A DNA stretch of 64,000 bases from Micromonospora costi (GCF_003626655.1 NZ_RBAN01000001.1:744001-808000), one strand, 5' to 3'. Shown: positions 35,062-43,999, numbered from the stretch's first letter. The notes: generated by a model from the sequence alone, not told the origin. Numbers and translations are program-made.

Positions 35062-35877
35062 TCAGCCCATCAGCGCGTTGAGCGTCCCGTAGTCCATCGC
35101 GTCCGCCAGCGCCCGGTAGGTCCCGGCGCCGAACGCCTCGTCGGCGGCCCGCCGGGCCACCGTGTACGCGGCCTCGGCCACCGCCGAGCCGAGACTCACC
35201 CGGGCCACCCCCAGCGCGGCCAGCTCGGACACCGTCGGGGCGCCCGGCCCCGCCATGACGTTCAGCGGCGCCGGTACGCGCTCGACCAGGGTCCGGACGG
35301 CCGCCGGGTCGACCGCTCCGGGCACGAAGACGCCGTCCGCGCCGGCCGCCACGTACGCGGTCGCCCGGGTCACGGTCTCGTCGACACCGCCCGCGCCGGT
35401 CAGGAACGTGTCGATCCGGGCGTTCAGGAAGAGCGGCACCCCGGCCGCGTCGGCCGCCGCCCGCGCCGCGGCGATGCGGGCGCACTGGTCGGTTACGTCC
35501 CGCAGCGGCGCCCCGGCGTCACGCGCGGCGTCCTCCACGTTCACGCCGACGGCTCCGGCGGCGATCACCGCGCGGATCGTCTCGGCGACCTCCGCCGGCG
35601 TGGCGCCGTACCCGGACTCGACGTCCGCGCTCACCGGCTGCGACACCGAGGCGGCGACGCGGCGCACGAGGTCGACGGCCGCGTCGCGGCCGAGGGTGTC
35701 CCCGTCGGGGGCGCCCAGGCTCCAGGAGACACCCGCGCTGGTGGTGGCCACCGCGCGGGCCCCGGCGGCCGCCACGATCCGGGCGCTAGCGGCGTCCCAG
35801 GCGTTGACGAGGACCAGCGGCGTCCCGGGGACGTGCAGGGATCGGAAGAGTTCGGCTCGGGTGTTCTGTTCGCTCAC
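35062..35877 (-). CDS. Isocitrate lyase/PEP mutase family protein
   Basis: The 271-residue TIM barrel has family marks LVLVNAWDAASARIVAAAGA, SADVESGYGATPAEVAETI (metal-binding Asp and Glu) and GVNVEDAARDAGAPLRD. The KKCGH active-site motif of true isocitrate lyase is absent, so methylisocitrate lyase, oxaloacetate decarboxylase-like or 2,4-didehydro-type C-C lyase activity is more likely. GTG 35877 is the likely start, although no strong ribosome site is seen. Divergent from an ArsR-type regulator. Confidence 0.88.
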   Translation of the reverse strand: MSEQNTRAELFRSLHVPGTPLVLVNAWDAASARIVAAAGARAVATTSAGVSWSLGAPDGDTLGRDAAVDLVRRVAASVSQPVSADVESGYGATPAEVAETIRAVIAAGAVGVNVEDAARDAGAPLRDVTDQCARIAAARAAADAAGVPLFLNARIDTFLTGAGGVDETVTRATAYVAAGADGVFVPGAVDPAAVRTLVERVPAPLNVMAGPGAPTVSELAALGVARVSLGSAVAEAAYTVARRAADEAFGAGTYRALADAMDYGTLNALMG

Positions 35878-35948
35878 GCGGCAAGTCTCGGGCCCCACCC
35901 GCCGCGGCAGTACTGTTTCAGTCTCAGCTGAATCCACCGGGGGTACGC

Positions 35949-36929
35949 ATGGTCGCCATCGGCCTGTCGGCGGGCGCCGTGGCCCGCATCCGGTTCGCCG
36001 TCTCCTGCCTGTGGGAGGTCGCGGCGAGCATCCGGGTCCTGCGCGACACCGGCGACCACGCCGTCCACCTGCCGTGGGCACGCCGCGTGCGCCCACGGCT
36101 GGCCGAGGCCGGGTTGGTCGGCCCGGACGGCGGCCTGCTCTGGCACCTCGTCCCGGCACCGCCCGGCTACCTCCCGGACTTCCTCACCCCACCGCCCGCG
36201 GGCCTCAACCCGGACCTGGCCGCCGAGCTGGCCGTCCTGCGCGCCACCCCGCCCGACACCGTCCGCGCGCACCTGGACCTCTACCCGGGCGGGCGGGGCC
36301 CCGCCGTCGCCGCCCTGCACGCCGACCCGGAGGCCGGGCTCCGGCGGCTGGCCGCGGAGATCGAGGCGTACTGGCGGATCGCCCTCGCACCCGACTGGCC
36401 GCGGATCCGGCTGCTGCTCGACGCCGACATCGCGGCCCGCGGCCGCCATCTCGCCGAGGACGGCGCCGCCGGCCTGCTCAACGGCCTGCACCAGCAGGTC
36501 CGCTGGGAGGACGACACGCTGCTGATCGCCCAGCGGCACTGCCTCGCACCGGACGTGCCGGACGGCCCCGGCCTCGTGCTCGTCCCGTCGGTCTTCGTGT
36601 GGCCGTCCGTGCTGAGCATCTCCGCCGGGGACGCGCCGCAGCTCGCCTATCCGGCCCGCGGGATCGGCGCGCTCTGGGAACAACCCGCCGGCGTACCGGA
36701 CGCGCTGGCCGCGGTGATCGGCCGCGGCCGGGCCCGGCTACTCGCCGAGCTGGGGGCACCGCTGAGCACCACCGAGCTGGCCCGGCGCACCGGCATGTCG
36801 GCCGGCGGGGTGTCCCAGCACCTCACCGCGCTACGCGCCGCCGGGCTGGTGGTGACGCACCGGCGGGGCCGGTCGCTGCTCAGCGCCCGGACCGACGTCG
36901 CCGACGCGCTGCTCTCCGCCGCCCGCTGA
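35949..36929 (+). CDS. ArsR-family regulator with DUF5937-like N-terminus
   Basis: The 326-residue protein has a long N-terminal domain (RIRFAVSCLWEVAASIRVLR, DUF5937 type) and a C-terminal winged HTH (LSTTELARRTGMSAGGVSQH, then LTALRAAGLVVTHRRGRSLL). Such proteins are common in actinomycetes and control nearby metabolic genes; the divergent PEP mutase-like gene is the likely target. ATG 35949. Ligand unknown. Confidence 0.9.
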   Translation: MVAIGLSAGAVARIRFAVSCLWEVAASIRVLRDTGDHAVHLPWARRVRPRLAEAGLVGPDGGLLWHLVPAPPGYLPDFLTPPPAGLNPDLAAELAVLRATPPDTVRAHLDLYPGGRGPAVAALHADPEAGLRRLAAEIEAYWRIALAPDWPRIRLLLDADIAARGRHLAEDGAAGLLNGLHQQVRWEDDTLLIAQRHCLAPDVPDGPGLVLVPSVFVWPSVLSISAGDAPQLAYPARGIGALWEQPAGVPDALAAVIGRGRARLLAELGAPLSTTELARRTGMSAGGVSQHLTALRAAGLVVTHRRGRSLLSARTDVADALLSAAR

Positions 36930-36944
36930 AGCCGGCCGCGGGGC

Positions 36945-38261
36945 TCAGCGCTCCGTGACCGGGAGGATGGTGCGGCTGCGGCCGGGTCTCGGGTACGCCT
37001 CGGCGGCCGCGGCCAGCCGCGCCGCGTGGTCCCGCTGCCTCTGCCAGTGCCCGTAGAGCGCGCCGCGCTGCGAGAGCCGGTCCACCTCGCTGATCGTCTC
37101 CGGGGCGACGTCGCCCGGCGGCGCGTCCCGCCAGGGCGTACCGGGCAGGGGCATGAAGGTGTGCGCGTGGATGCGGGCGCCGAGGTCGGCGAGTTCCCGG
37201 GCGAGCCCGAGGGAGGCGTCCACGTCGGCCTGGTTCTCGCCCGGCATGCCGAAGATCATGTCGACGTTGATCCGGAAGCCCTCCTCGACGCCGAGCCGCA
37301 CCGCGCGTCGCACCTCCTCGACGCCGTGCCCGCGCTTGGCCGCGTCGAGCACCCGGTCCGAGCCGGACTGCGCGCCCACGATGATGTTGTTGTTCGCGCA
37401 GTACCGCTTGACCAGCCGCAGCGCCTCCCGGGAGACGTGCTCGGGACGGATCTCGCTGGGGAACGAGCCGAAGAAGACCCGGCCGTTCGGGCCGATCCCC
37501 TCCCGGCACGTGGCCAGCAGCTCCTCCACCGCGTCGAGGTTCGGTTCGTCGTCCTGACTGCCGTAGGACAGGGCCGTGGGGGTGATGAACCGGACGTCCC
37601 GCAGGCCCCGCCGGCGCATGGCGTCGACGTGCCACCGGACGTTCGCCACACTGCGGTGCCGGAACTTCGCGGAGAACATGAACGGGGTCTGGCAGAACCG
37701 GCACGAGAAGACGCAGCCGCGGGTGATCTCCAACGCGTTGAACCGGTCCCACCGCAGGGAGAAGCCACGGAAGTCGTCCAGCGGCCGCCGCGGCGGGCGA
37801 CCCGTCCGGACGAGCGCCCCGGTCGCGTCGCGGTAGGCGAGCCCGGGGATGCCGGCCGGGTCCCCCGCGGCGTCGACGAGGCGCAGCAGGGTGGTCTCGC
37901 CCTCTCCCACCGCCGCCACGTCCCAGCCGGCGTCCAGCGTCCGCACCGGCTCGGCGGTCGCGTGCACCCCTCCCGCGACGTGCGTGACGTTCGGGGCGTC
38001 GGCCAGGGCGCGGATCTGTGCCAGTTCCCCGGCCAGCGCGTCCGCGTCCGGCGAGTAGAAGGACCAGAGCACCAGCACCCGTGCCGCCGACGCATCGAGG
38101 GCCGCCCGGACGTGCGCCGCGGTCGCCTCCGGCGTCTCGCCGAACCGCACCTCGTACCGGGTGCCCGTCTCGTGCTGTTCGAGGGCGCCGAGCAGGACGT
38201 GGAAGCCGTACGTCACCGCCTTGCGGTAACGCAGCACCAGGACCAGATCGGGAGCGGCCAT
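36945..38261 (-). CDS. B12-binding/radical SAM domain protein
   Basis: The 438-residue protein has an N-terminal B12-binding-like Rossmann region (about 1-150, VLVLWSFYSPDADALAGEL, VAGGVHATAEP, AVGEGETTLLRLV) and a radical SAM domain with the 4Fe-4S motif RGCVFSCRFC (Cys183, Cys187, Cys190). The B12 DxHxxG motif is not visible, so cobalamin binding is uncertain. It resembles the MJ1487-type family of unknown function found in archaea and some bacteria. No pathway partner is adjacent; it stands alone between ArsR and YceI genes. Confidence 0.87.
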   Translation of the reverse strand: MAAPDLVLVLRYRKAVTYGFHVLLGALEQHETGTRYEVRFGETPEATAAHVRAALDASAARVLVLWSFYSPDADALAGELAQIRALADAPNVTHVAGGVHATAEPVRTLDAGWDVAAVGEGETTLLRLVDAAGDPAGIPGLAYRDATGALVRTGRPPRRPLDDFRGFSLRWDRFNALEITRGCVFSCRFCQTPFMFSAKFRHRSVANVRWHVDAMRRRGLRDVRFITPTALSYGSQDDEPNLDAVEELLATCREGIGPNGRVFFGSFPSEIRPEHVSREALRLVKRYCANNNIIVGAQSGSDRVLDAAKRGHGVEEVRRAVRLGVEEGFRINVDMIFGMPGENQADVDASLGLARELADLGARIHAHTFMPLPGTPWRDAPPGDVAPETISEVDRLSQRGALYGHWQRQRDHAARLAAAAEAYPRPGRSRTILPVTER

Positions 38262-38320
38262 GGCGGCGATTGTGCCAGGCGGTCCGGGCCGCCCGGGGTG
38301 CCCGGAACCGGCGGTACGGG

Positions 38321-38983
38321 TCAGGACTGGCGGATGGCCTCGCCGGCGATCTCGATGCGTACGTTCTTGCCGACCAGGACGCCGCCACCCTCCAGCGCGA
38401 CGTTCCAGAGCAGGCCGTAGTCCTCCCGCTCGATCTCGGCCGTCGCCGTGAACCCGAAGATGTCCTGCCCCGAGGGGTCGCGGCGGGCGCCGCCGAACTC
38501 CACCTGGAGATCCACCGGTCGGGTGATGTCCTTGATCGTCAGCTCCCCGTTCAGCACGAACCGGCCCGAGGTCCGGGTCTGCCGCGGCGACTCGACCCCG
38601 CGGCGCGACAGCCGGTTGCTGCTGCGCAGCCGGGCCCAGTAGAAGATGGGGTCGGTCTCGGCCTGCTGGACCAGGCCCGTGCTGCGGTATTCGAGGGTCG
38701 GGTAGCGCTCCACGTCGAGGAAGTCGGGGCTGCGCAGGTGGACGTCACGGTCGTGGTGCGCGGTCACGATGCTCGCCGCCCGGATGGTGGCCGTCACCGA
38801 CGAGCGCACGGGATCCTCGGCCACCACGATCTGGGCGTCGGCCTCGGTGAACTCGCCGCGCACCGGGCTGACCATCATGTGCCGGCCCACGAAACCGATC
38901 CGCTTGTGCGCCTGGTCGAGCGTGTATGTGCCGGCGGCCGGGATCGTCATGCCGTCCCACTCCCGCGTGGCCGGACCCGTCAT
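38321..38983 (-). CDS. YceI family protein
   Basis: The 220-residue protein is a YceI-type lipocalin-like barrel that binds polyisoprenoid or fatty-acid chains. Marks include GTYTLDQAHKRIGFVGRHMM, HLRSPDFLDVERYPTLEY, LTIKDITRPVDLQVEF and FTATAEIEREDYGL. No signal peptide is seen, so unlike E. coli YceI it is cytoplasmic. GGAGGG precedes ATG 38983 by about 10 nt. It follows the radical SAM gene's upstream side by 59 nt; the two may share a transcript. Confidence 0.92.
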   Translation of the reverse strand: MTGPATREWDGMTIPAAGTYTLDQAHKRIGFVGRHMMVSPVRGEFTEADAQIVVAEDPVRSSVTATIRAASIVTAHHDRDVHLRSPDFLDVERYPTLEYRSTGLVQQAETDPIFYWARLRSSNRLSRRGVESPRQTRTSGRFVLNGELTIKDITRPVDLQVEFGGARRDPSGQDIFGFTATAEIEREDYGLLWNVALEGGGVLVGKNVRIEIAGEAIRQS

Positions 38984-39440
38984 CGTTTTTGTGCCCTCCC
39001 CGTGAGCGTTCGGCGGGCCGCCATGGTGTTCTCACCGTCGTTTACGGAAGAACCGCGGACACTGCCCCGGGCTCAGAATAAAGCGCGCCGAGATGGCCCC
39101 ACTGCCCGCGGGAACGACGACGTCGCGCGGATCGCGGCGGGCGTGAGACCTGGGCGGAACCAGGTCCTACGGTGCCGGGTCGCGGCGATTTCGGTGTGAC
39201 CAAAGGGAATCCGCCGCTTCCTCGGCCCGGCTACGACCGAGCGGTATCGATCTCGCTGGAATGGTTGCCGCCCGGGAAGCGGACCGGGCCGTGAAGAATC
39301 TCACGGCAACCGCGACACCACGAATTGATGAGCTTCTCAAAAACAAATACGACGACCCACGCGAATCGCAAAACGTCGTATTTCGTGATGTCGCCACCGA
39401 CGGTCCCGCCGCCGCAACAGATCGCAGGGAAAACGACGAA
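38984..39440. other. Gene-free AT-rich stretch with an inverted repeat
   Basis: No convincing gene between YceI and the tRNA terminator. The stretch 39290-39400 has unusually low G+C for this window and holds an inverted repeat at 39345-39383. A frame at 39261-39509 can be read, but its codon use is atypical and it runs through the terminator into a tRNA. Confidence 0.6.
39345..39383. repeat. 10-bp inverted repeat in AT-rich DNA
   Basis: AAATACGACG (39345-39354) and CGTCGTATTT (39374-39383) pair perfectly around 19 nt. The AT content is foreign to its surroundings. It may be a binding site, a structured RNA or a remnant of inserted DNA; I cannot decide which. Confidence 0.55.
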
Positions 39441-39470
39441 GGCCCGTCACCAGTCTCCTGGTGGCGGGCC
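39441..39470 (-). terminator. Terminator after the Gly-Cys-Val tRNA cluster
   Basis: GGCCCGTCACCAG (39441-39453) and CTGGTGGCGGGCC (39458-39470) form a 13-bp stem with one wobble and a 4-nt loop. On the minus strand the tail TTCGTCGTTTT follows, 18 nt past tRNA-Val. Confidence 0.8.
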
Positions 39471-39487
39471 CGTCAGCTGCCGCTTTC

Positions 39488-39562
39488 TGGTGGGCGATAC
39501 TGGGTTTGAACCAGTGACCTCTTCCGTGTCAAGGAAGCGCGCTCCCACTGCGCCAATCGCCC
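39488..39562 (-). tRNA. tRNA-Val (GAC), second copy
   Basis: Same sequence as 34338-34412, including encoded CCA. Anticodon loop TTGACAC. Last gene of the Gly-Cys-Val array. Confidence 0.97.
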
Positions 39563-39582
39563 GGGTCTGTGTTGTCTTGCCG

Positions 39583-39653
39583 AGGTGGGGACGGGATTTG
39601 AACCCGCGTACACGGCTTTGCAGGCCGTTGCCTCGCCTCTCGGCCACCCCACC
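39583..39653 (-). tRNA. tRNA-Cys (GCA)
   Basis: Minus strand, acceptor GGTGGGG/CCCCACC, anticodon stem ACGGC/GCCGT with loop CTGCAAA (GCA), T-loop TTCAAAT; CCA not encoded. Only copy in the window. Confidence 0.97.
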
Positions 39654-39687
39654 GAGGTTGCCCCCGTCATGCGTGGCGGCAGCTCCG

Positions 39688-39760
39688 AGCGGACGACGGG
39701 ACTCGAACCCGCGACCCTCACCTTGGCAAGGTGATGCGCTACCAACTGCGCTACGTCCGC
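39688..39760 (-). tRNA. tRNA-Gly (GCC), second copy
   Basis: Identical to 34465-34537. Anticodon loop TTGCCAA. First gene of the array; its promoter should lie just beyond 39760. Confidence 0.97.
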
Positions 39761-39904
39761 ATGTCACCGGCGTTCCCCGGTGACGGATGAGAACTCTAGC
39801 CGAGCCGGTGAACGGTTGCCAACTCGGGGTGCCCTGTCGGCGCGTCCCTGTCCCGTTCCGACCGGTTCCCGGAGGCGCCCGGCGAGTGATCGACTCGGGT
39901 TGCG

Positions 39905-39945
39905 GGATCTCGCGGTGTCCGGGTGGGGTCTACACCGCGAGATCC
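39905..39945. repeat. 14-bp perfect inverted repeat
   Basis: GGATCTCGCGGTGT (39905-39918) and ACACCGCGAGATCC (39932-39945) pair perfectly around 13 nt. It is not followed by a T-run and is about 145 nt from the tRNA cluster. It looks like a dispersed palindromic element, but there is only one copy here and it is unlike the GATCTTGCACTTT family. Confidence 0.7.
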
Positions 39946-40146
39946 AGGAAGTGGAGTCGATCATGCGCTAGGGCAGGGGGTCGGGCACCACACCCGCCGG
40001 AGCTTCCTAGGAGCCTGGCCTGAACGGGTGCCGGGACTCACGTCCGGAGTCGCCACACCGGCCGGAACACCGGGAAGTGTCCGGCTTCCGACTGTCCGTC
40101 GGCCCAGTCAGGGCTCGACCGTAACTGCCCGTGTTCGTCCCCATGG

Positions 40147-40157
40147 GTTACGGTAAC
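40147..40157. promoter_or_regulatory. Operator and -10 of the TetR gene at 40162
   Basis: GTTAC-G-GTAAC is a perfect 5-1-5 palindrome. TACGGT (40149-40154) inside it is a plausible -10, putting the transcription start at GTG 40162 (leaderless). Autorepression is inferred. Confidence 0.5.
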
Positions 40158-40161
40158 GGGC

Positions 40162-40764
40162 GTGACGAGACGTGCGGCCGAGATCCGCCTGGATGCCCTG
40201 CTGCGCACCGCCTGTGACGTGATCGCGGAACGCGGTCTGGCCAACACCCGGACGGCCGACGTCGCCCAGGCCGCGGGAGTGAGCCAGGCACTGGTCTTCT
40301 ACCACTTCGCCACGAAGGAACGGCTGGTCGCCATGGCCTTCGAGCATGCGGTGGAGCAGGATCTGGCCCGCCTCGACGCGGTGATCCGCTCCCCCGCGCC
40401 CCCGCTGACCAAGCTGCGGCGGATCCTGAAGCTCTACACCCCCGCTGGGCGCCCGACCTCCTGGTCCATGTGGATCGACGGCTGGTCCGAGTCCCTGCGT
40501 ACGCCGGAGTTGGAGCGGGTCTCGCGCCGGCTGGACCTGCGCTGGCGGGAGGACCTGGCCTCGGTCATCGCCGACGGCGTGGCCGACGGCACGTTCGAGT
40601 GCGCCGACCCGGTCGGGGCCGCCTGGCGGATCAGCGCCGTGATGGACGGGCTCGCCGTGCAGCTCGCGGTGCACGACCGCGTGATCTCGCGACGGCAGTT
40701 CACCGAGTGGGTACGCCTCGTCACCGCCCGGGAGCTGGGCGTGGACCCGGCCGTCCTGGACTGA
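40162..40764 (+). CDS. TetR-family transcriptional regulator
   Basis: The 200-residue protein has the TetR HTH (TRTADVAQAAGVSQALVFYH, then FATKERLVAMAF) and a C-terminal domain like BetI-type regulators (SMWIDGWSESLRTPELERVS, AAWRISAVMDGLAVQLAVHD). GTG 40162 is preceded by a small palindrome and no ribosome site. Its target is not adjacent in an obvious way; the secreted metalloprotease downstream is 299 bp away. Ligand unknown. Confidence 0.92.
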   Translation: MTRRAAEIRLDALLRTACDVIAERGLANTRTADVAQAAGVSQALVFYHFATKERLVAMAFEHAVEQDLARLDAVIRSPAPPLTKLRRILKLYTPAGRPTSWSMWIDGWSESLRTPELERVSRRLDLRWREDLASVIADGVADGTFECADPVGAAWRISAVMDGLAVQLAVHDRVISRRQFTEWVRLVTARELGVDPAVLD

Positions 40765-41062
40765 CCGAGCCGGTATCGAGCCCGGGGGAGCCGAGCCCGG
40801 ACCCGACCGTACCCGACTGACCGGCGGGTCGGTCGAGCCGGCGGCGGACCACACGAGACGCCGGCCGGGTCCGACTCCTTTACCGGACCAACGGACACCG
40901 GATCGACGGACGCTGGACCGAGGGACACCGGCCTGAAAGGACCGACACTCTGCTTCGGGCCTTGCCGGCGTCTATTTCCCCTGGTATCCACAGATGCGCA
41001 TGCATCACGATGCTGCGCGGGCCGGCGGAGCGCCGGCCGATCCGCTCCCACGAGGAGGTCCT

Positions 41063-43993
41063 GTGCCACACCCGAGGTGGTCACTCTCGATGAGCCGGCG
41101 CCGAGGCCGGCTCATCCCCGTCCTGGCGGCAACCGCGGTGGTCGCCGCGCTGCTGCCCACCGGTGTCAGCGCCGCGGCACCGGCCGGCGACCCGTCGGCG
41201 GAGCGCCGCTCCGGCCCGTTCGCCGAGGGGCAGCACGAGCACGCCGACGTCGACAACCGCGCCGGCAGCGCCGCGCCGGACGCCCGCCAGCGCGGGCTCG
41301 CCCGCAAGGCCGACCCGGACGTGCGGTGGAACAAGCTGGGCACGCCGCACGCGCTCGGCCCCGGCGACGCACCGCTCGCGGCCGGCCTGCCCGCCGACCC
41401 CGAGGCCGCGGCCCGCGCGTACCTCTCCGCCAACCGGGATCTCTTCGGCCTGGACGCCGACGCGGTCGCCGCCATGGAGCGGATCCTGGTCCGCCCGATC
41501 GGCAGCGGCGCGGTGGTCACCCTCCGGCAGCGCTTCGGCGACCTGCCGGCCGGTCACGACGGCCTGGTCACCCTCGCCGTCAGCGGCGGCACGGTCCTCT
41601 CGGTCAGCTCGTCACTGTCCCGGGACTCCGCGGCGCCGGCGCCGGCCACCCTCACCGAGGAGCAGGCGTACGAGGCCGCGCTCGCCGACGCCGGGCTGGA
41701 CGCCTCGGCGGTGGCCAGCCACAGCGTGCGGAAGGTCGGCGTGCCGACCCCGCTGGAGGGACCGCGCAGCGCGTACGAGGTGACGCTCATCGGGGCGAGC
41801 ACCGACCATCCGGCGGCGTTCACCACGTACGTCGACGGGATCACCGGTCAGGTGCTGGTCCGTGAGGACCTCGTCGACTTCGACTCGGACAACCCGAGCT
41901 GGGCGGTCTTCCCGGCCACCCCGCCACGTGACCTGGGCCCCGGGCAGGACCCGCGGGTCCGCTGGTGCGGCGACCCCGCGCCGAACTGCGTGGCCGCCTT
42001 CCGTGACCCGGCCAGCGGCAACGCGTGGGACGTCGACGCGGCCACCGACACGCCGACGTTCAGCTCCCGCGGCAACTCCGCCAACACCGTCGTGTCCTGG
42101 GGCGCCGGCTCGCCGATGGTGCCCGCCACCACGAGCCCGGAGCGCCGCTACGAGTACCCGTTCACCGACCAGTGGCACCAGGCGAAGTGCAACCCGTCCG
42201 TCTTCACCTCGGCGCAGCGCAACGACGCGGACGCGGCGATCGGCAACCTCTTCGCCATGCACAACCGGATGCACGACTGGGCGTACCACCTGGGCTTCAC
42301 CGAGTCGGCGTGGAACCTCCAGGCCGTCAACCTGACCCCGAACGGCCTGGGCAACGACGCCGAGCAGGGCCGCGCCCAGCAGGGCGCGCTGAGCGGCAAC
42401 CGCAACAACGCCAACCAGGGCACGCCACGCGACGGCCTGCCGCCGACCACCAACATGTACCTGTGGCAGCCGCAGGCCGGCGGGCCGTACCCGCCGTGCG
42501 TCGACGGCGACTACGACATGACGGTGATCGGGCACGAGTACACCCACGCCATCAGCAACCGGATGATCGCCGGCCCGGACAGCGGGATCGGCGGCCACCA
42601 GGGCGGCTCGATGGGTGAGTCGTGGAGCGACCTGCTCGCCACCGAGTACCTGTTCCAGCACGGTCTCCGCGCGCCGGGCGAGACGCCGTTCATCGTGGGC
42701 GGCTACGTCACCGGCAACCTGGTGAGCGGCATCCGCAACTACGACCTCAGCCGCAGCCCGCTGAACTACTCCGACGTCGGCTACAACACCGGCGGCCCGG
42801 CCGTGCACGCCGACGGGGAGATCTGGGGAGCCACCAACTACCGCGTCCGCTCCGCCTTCGTGAAGCGGTACGGTCTCGGCACGCCGCAGCGGCAGCTGGA
42901 GTGCGCGCAGGGCAAGGTGGCCGCCGACGAGTGCCCGGGCAACCGGCGCTGGTCGCAGCTGGTCTTCGACTCGTTCCTGCTCCAGGCCGCGAGCCAGGTG
43001 AGCATGCTCGACATGCGCGACAACATGCTCACCGCCGACCAGCTCCGCTTCGGCGGGGCGAACCAGGACCTGATCTGGGCCGAGTTCGCCCGTTCGGGCA
43101 TGGGCCGGGACGCCGTCACCAACGGCGCGTCCGACACCGACCCGACGCCGAGCTTCGCGTCGCCGCGCGGCGGCAACGCCACGTTCACGCTGCGGCCGAA
43201 GGGTGACAGCGCCGAGGCGCCGATCCGGCTCTACGTCGGTGAGTACGAGGCGCGGGCCACCCCGATCGCCGACACCGACCCGGCGACCCCGCTGCCGGAC
43301 ACCGTCGAGATGGTGGCCGGCACGTACGACCTGCTGGCCGTGGCGCCCGGCTTCGGGCACCAGCGGCTCAGCGTGGTGGCGAAGGCGGGTCACGACGGCT
43401 ACATCGATCTGCGGATGAGCCGCAACCTGGCGTCGACGGCGTCCGGTGCCACGATCAGCGGCGACGGCGTCAACCTGGACCGGATCGCCGACGACACCGA
43501 GGCCACGAACTGGGCCTCGCTGGACGGGGTGGCCGGCAAGCAGGTCACCGTGGCGCTGCCGGGCGACGCGCCGCAGGTGGTGAAGCGCGTGAACGTGAGC
43601 GCCATGCTGCGGCCGGCGATCAGCGGCGACGCCGACACCGGCAGCCAGAACGCGCTCAGCTCGCTGCGGTCGTTCGCGGTGCTGGCCTGCAACGCGAAGA
43701 CCACCGACTGCGCTAACCCGGCGCACTTCCAGCGCATCTACACGAGCGCGGACGACGCGTTCCCGGGCGGGGCCTACCGGGCGTACACCCGGGACATCAA
43801 CCTGCGCGAGTTCCAGGTGCCCACCACCCTCGCCACGCACCTGCGGCTGGTGGTGCTGGACAGCCAGTGCACGGGCGGGCCGGCGTACGCCGGTGAGCAG
43901 GACGACGACCCGAACACCACGACCGACTGCGCGACCGCCAGCCCGGCGCGCAACCAGGTCCGGATCGCCGAGTTCCAGGCGTTCTCGAAGTGA
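41063..43993 (+). CDS. Secreted M36 (fungalysin-type) metalloprotease
   Basis: This protein of about 976 residues has a signal peptide (SRRRGRLIPVLAATAVVAAL), a FTP/PepSY-like propeptide (to about 270), and an M36 catalytic domain. The zinc motif is HEYTH (His491, Glu492, His495), and the third ligand region is MGESWSDLLATEY. A C-terminal beta-sandwich with NLASTASGATISGDG and TEATNWAS resembles a discoidin-like domain. GTG 41063 has AGGAGG 4 nt upstream; M at 41090 is an alternative. A 32-bp palindromic terminator follows 7 nt after the stop. The predicted role is degradation of extracellular protein. Confidence 0.92.
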   Translation: MPHPRWSLSMSRRRGRLIPVLAATAVVAALLPTGVSAAAPAGDPSAERRSGPFAEGQHEHADVDNRAGSAAPDARQRGLARKADPDVRWNKLGTPHALGPGDAPLAAGLPADPEAAARAYLSANRDLFGLDADAVAAMERILVRPIGSGAVVTLRQRFGDLPAGHDGLVTLAVSGGTVLSVSSSLSRDSAAPAPATLTEEQAYEAALADAGLDASAVASHSVRKVGVPTPLEGPRSAYEVTLIGASTDHPAAFTTYVDGITGQVLVREDLVDFDSDNPSWAVFPATPPRDLGPGQDPRVRWCGDPAPNCVAAFRDPASGNAWDVDAATDTPTFSSRGNSANTVVSWGAGSPMVPATTSPERRYEYPFTDQWHQAKCNPSVFTSAQRNDADAAIGNLFAMHNRMHDWAYHLGFTESAWNLQAVNLTPNGLGNDAEQGRAQQGALSGNRNNANQGTPRDGLPPTTNMYLWQPQAGGPYPPCVDGDYDMTVIGHEYTHAISNRMIAGPDSGIGGHQGGSMGESWSDLLATEYLFQHGLRAPGETPFIVGGYVTGNLVSGIRNYDLSRSPLNYSDVGYNTGGPAVHADGEIWGATNYRVRSAFVKRYGLGTPQRQLECAQGKVAADECPGNRRWSQLVFDSFLLQAASQVSMLDMRDNMLTADQLRFGGANQDLIWAEFARSGMGRDAVTNGASDTDPTPSFASPRGGNATFTLRPKGDSAEAPIRLYVGEYEARATPIADTDPATPLPDTVEMVAGTYDLLAVAPGFGHQRLSVVAKAGHDGYIDLRMSRNLASTASGATISGDGVNLDRIADDTEATNWASLDGVAGKQVTVALPGDAPQVVKRVNVSAMLRPAISGDADTGSQNALSSLRSFAVLACNAKTTDCANPAHFQRIYTSADDAFPGGAYRAYTRDINLREFQVPTTLATHLRLVVLDSQCTGGPAYAGEQDDDPNTTTDCATASPARNQVRIAEFQAFSK

Positions 43994-43999
43994 CCGGTG

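Larger units (their letters stand above)
39761..40161. other. Intergenic region with a long inverted repeat
   Basis: No gene. It should hold the leftward tRNA promoter at its left end and the rightward TetR promoter at its right end. The main feature is the 14-bp inverted repeat at 39905-39945; short reading frames across it look spurious. Confidence 0.6.

Noticed and set aside
39261..39509. An 82-residue frame beginning MVAAREADRAVKNL across the AT-rich island.
   Set aside because: It runs through the tRNA terminator into tRNA-Val, its third-position GC is far below neighbouring genes, and it has no ribosome site.
34338..39760. A tRNA-flanked genomic island.
   Set aside because: The genes between the tRNA arrays are ordinary chromosomal genes with normal composition; no integrase, phage or att-like gene is present.
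41053..41092. ATG 40994 or ATG 41090 as the start of the M36 protease.
   Set aside because: The longest frame from 40994 lacks a ribosome site and has no family support; 41090 is possible, but GTG 41063 has AGGAGG before it.
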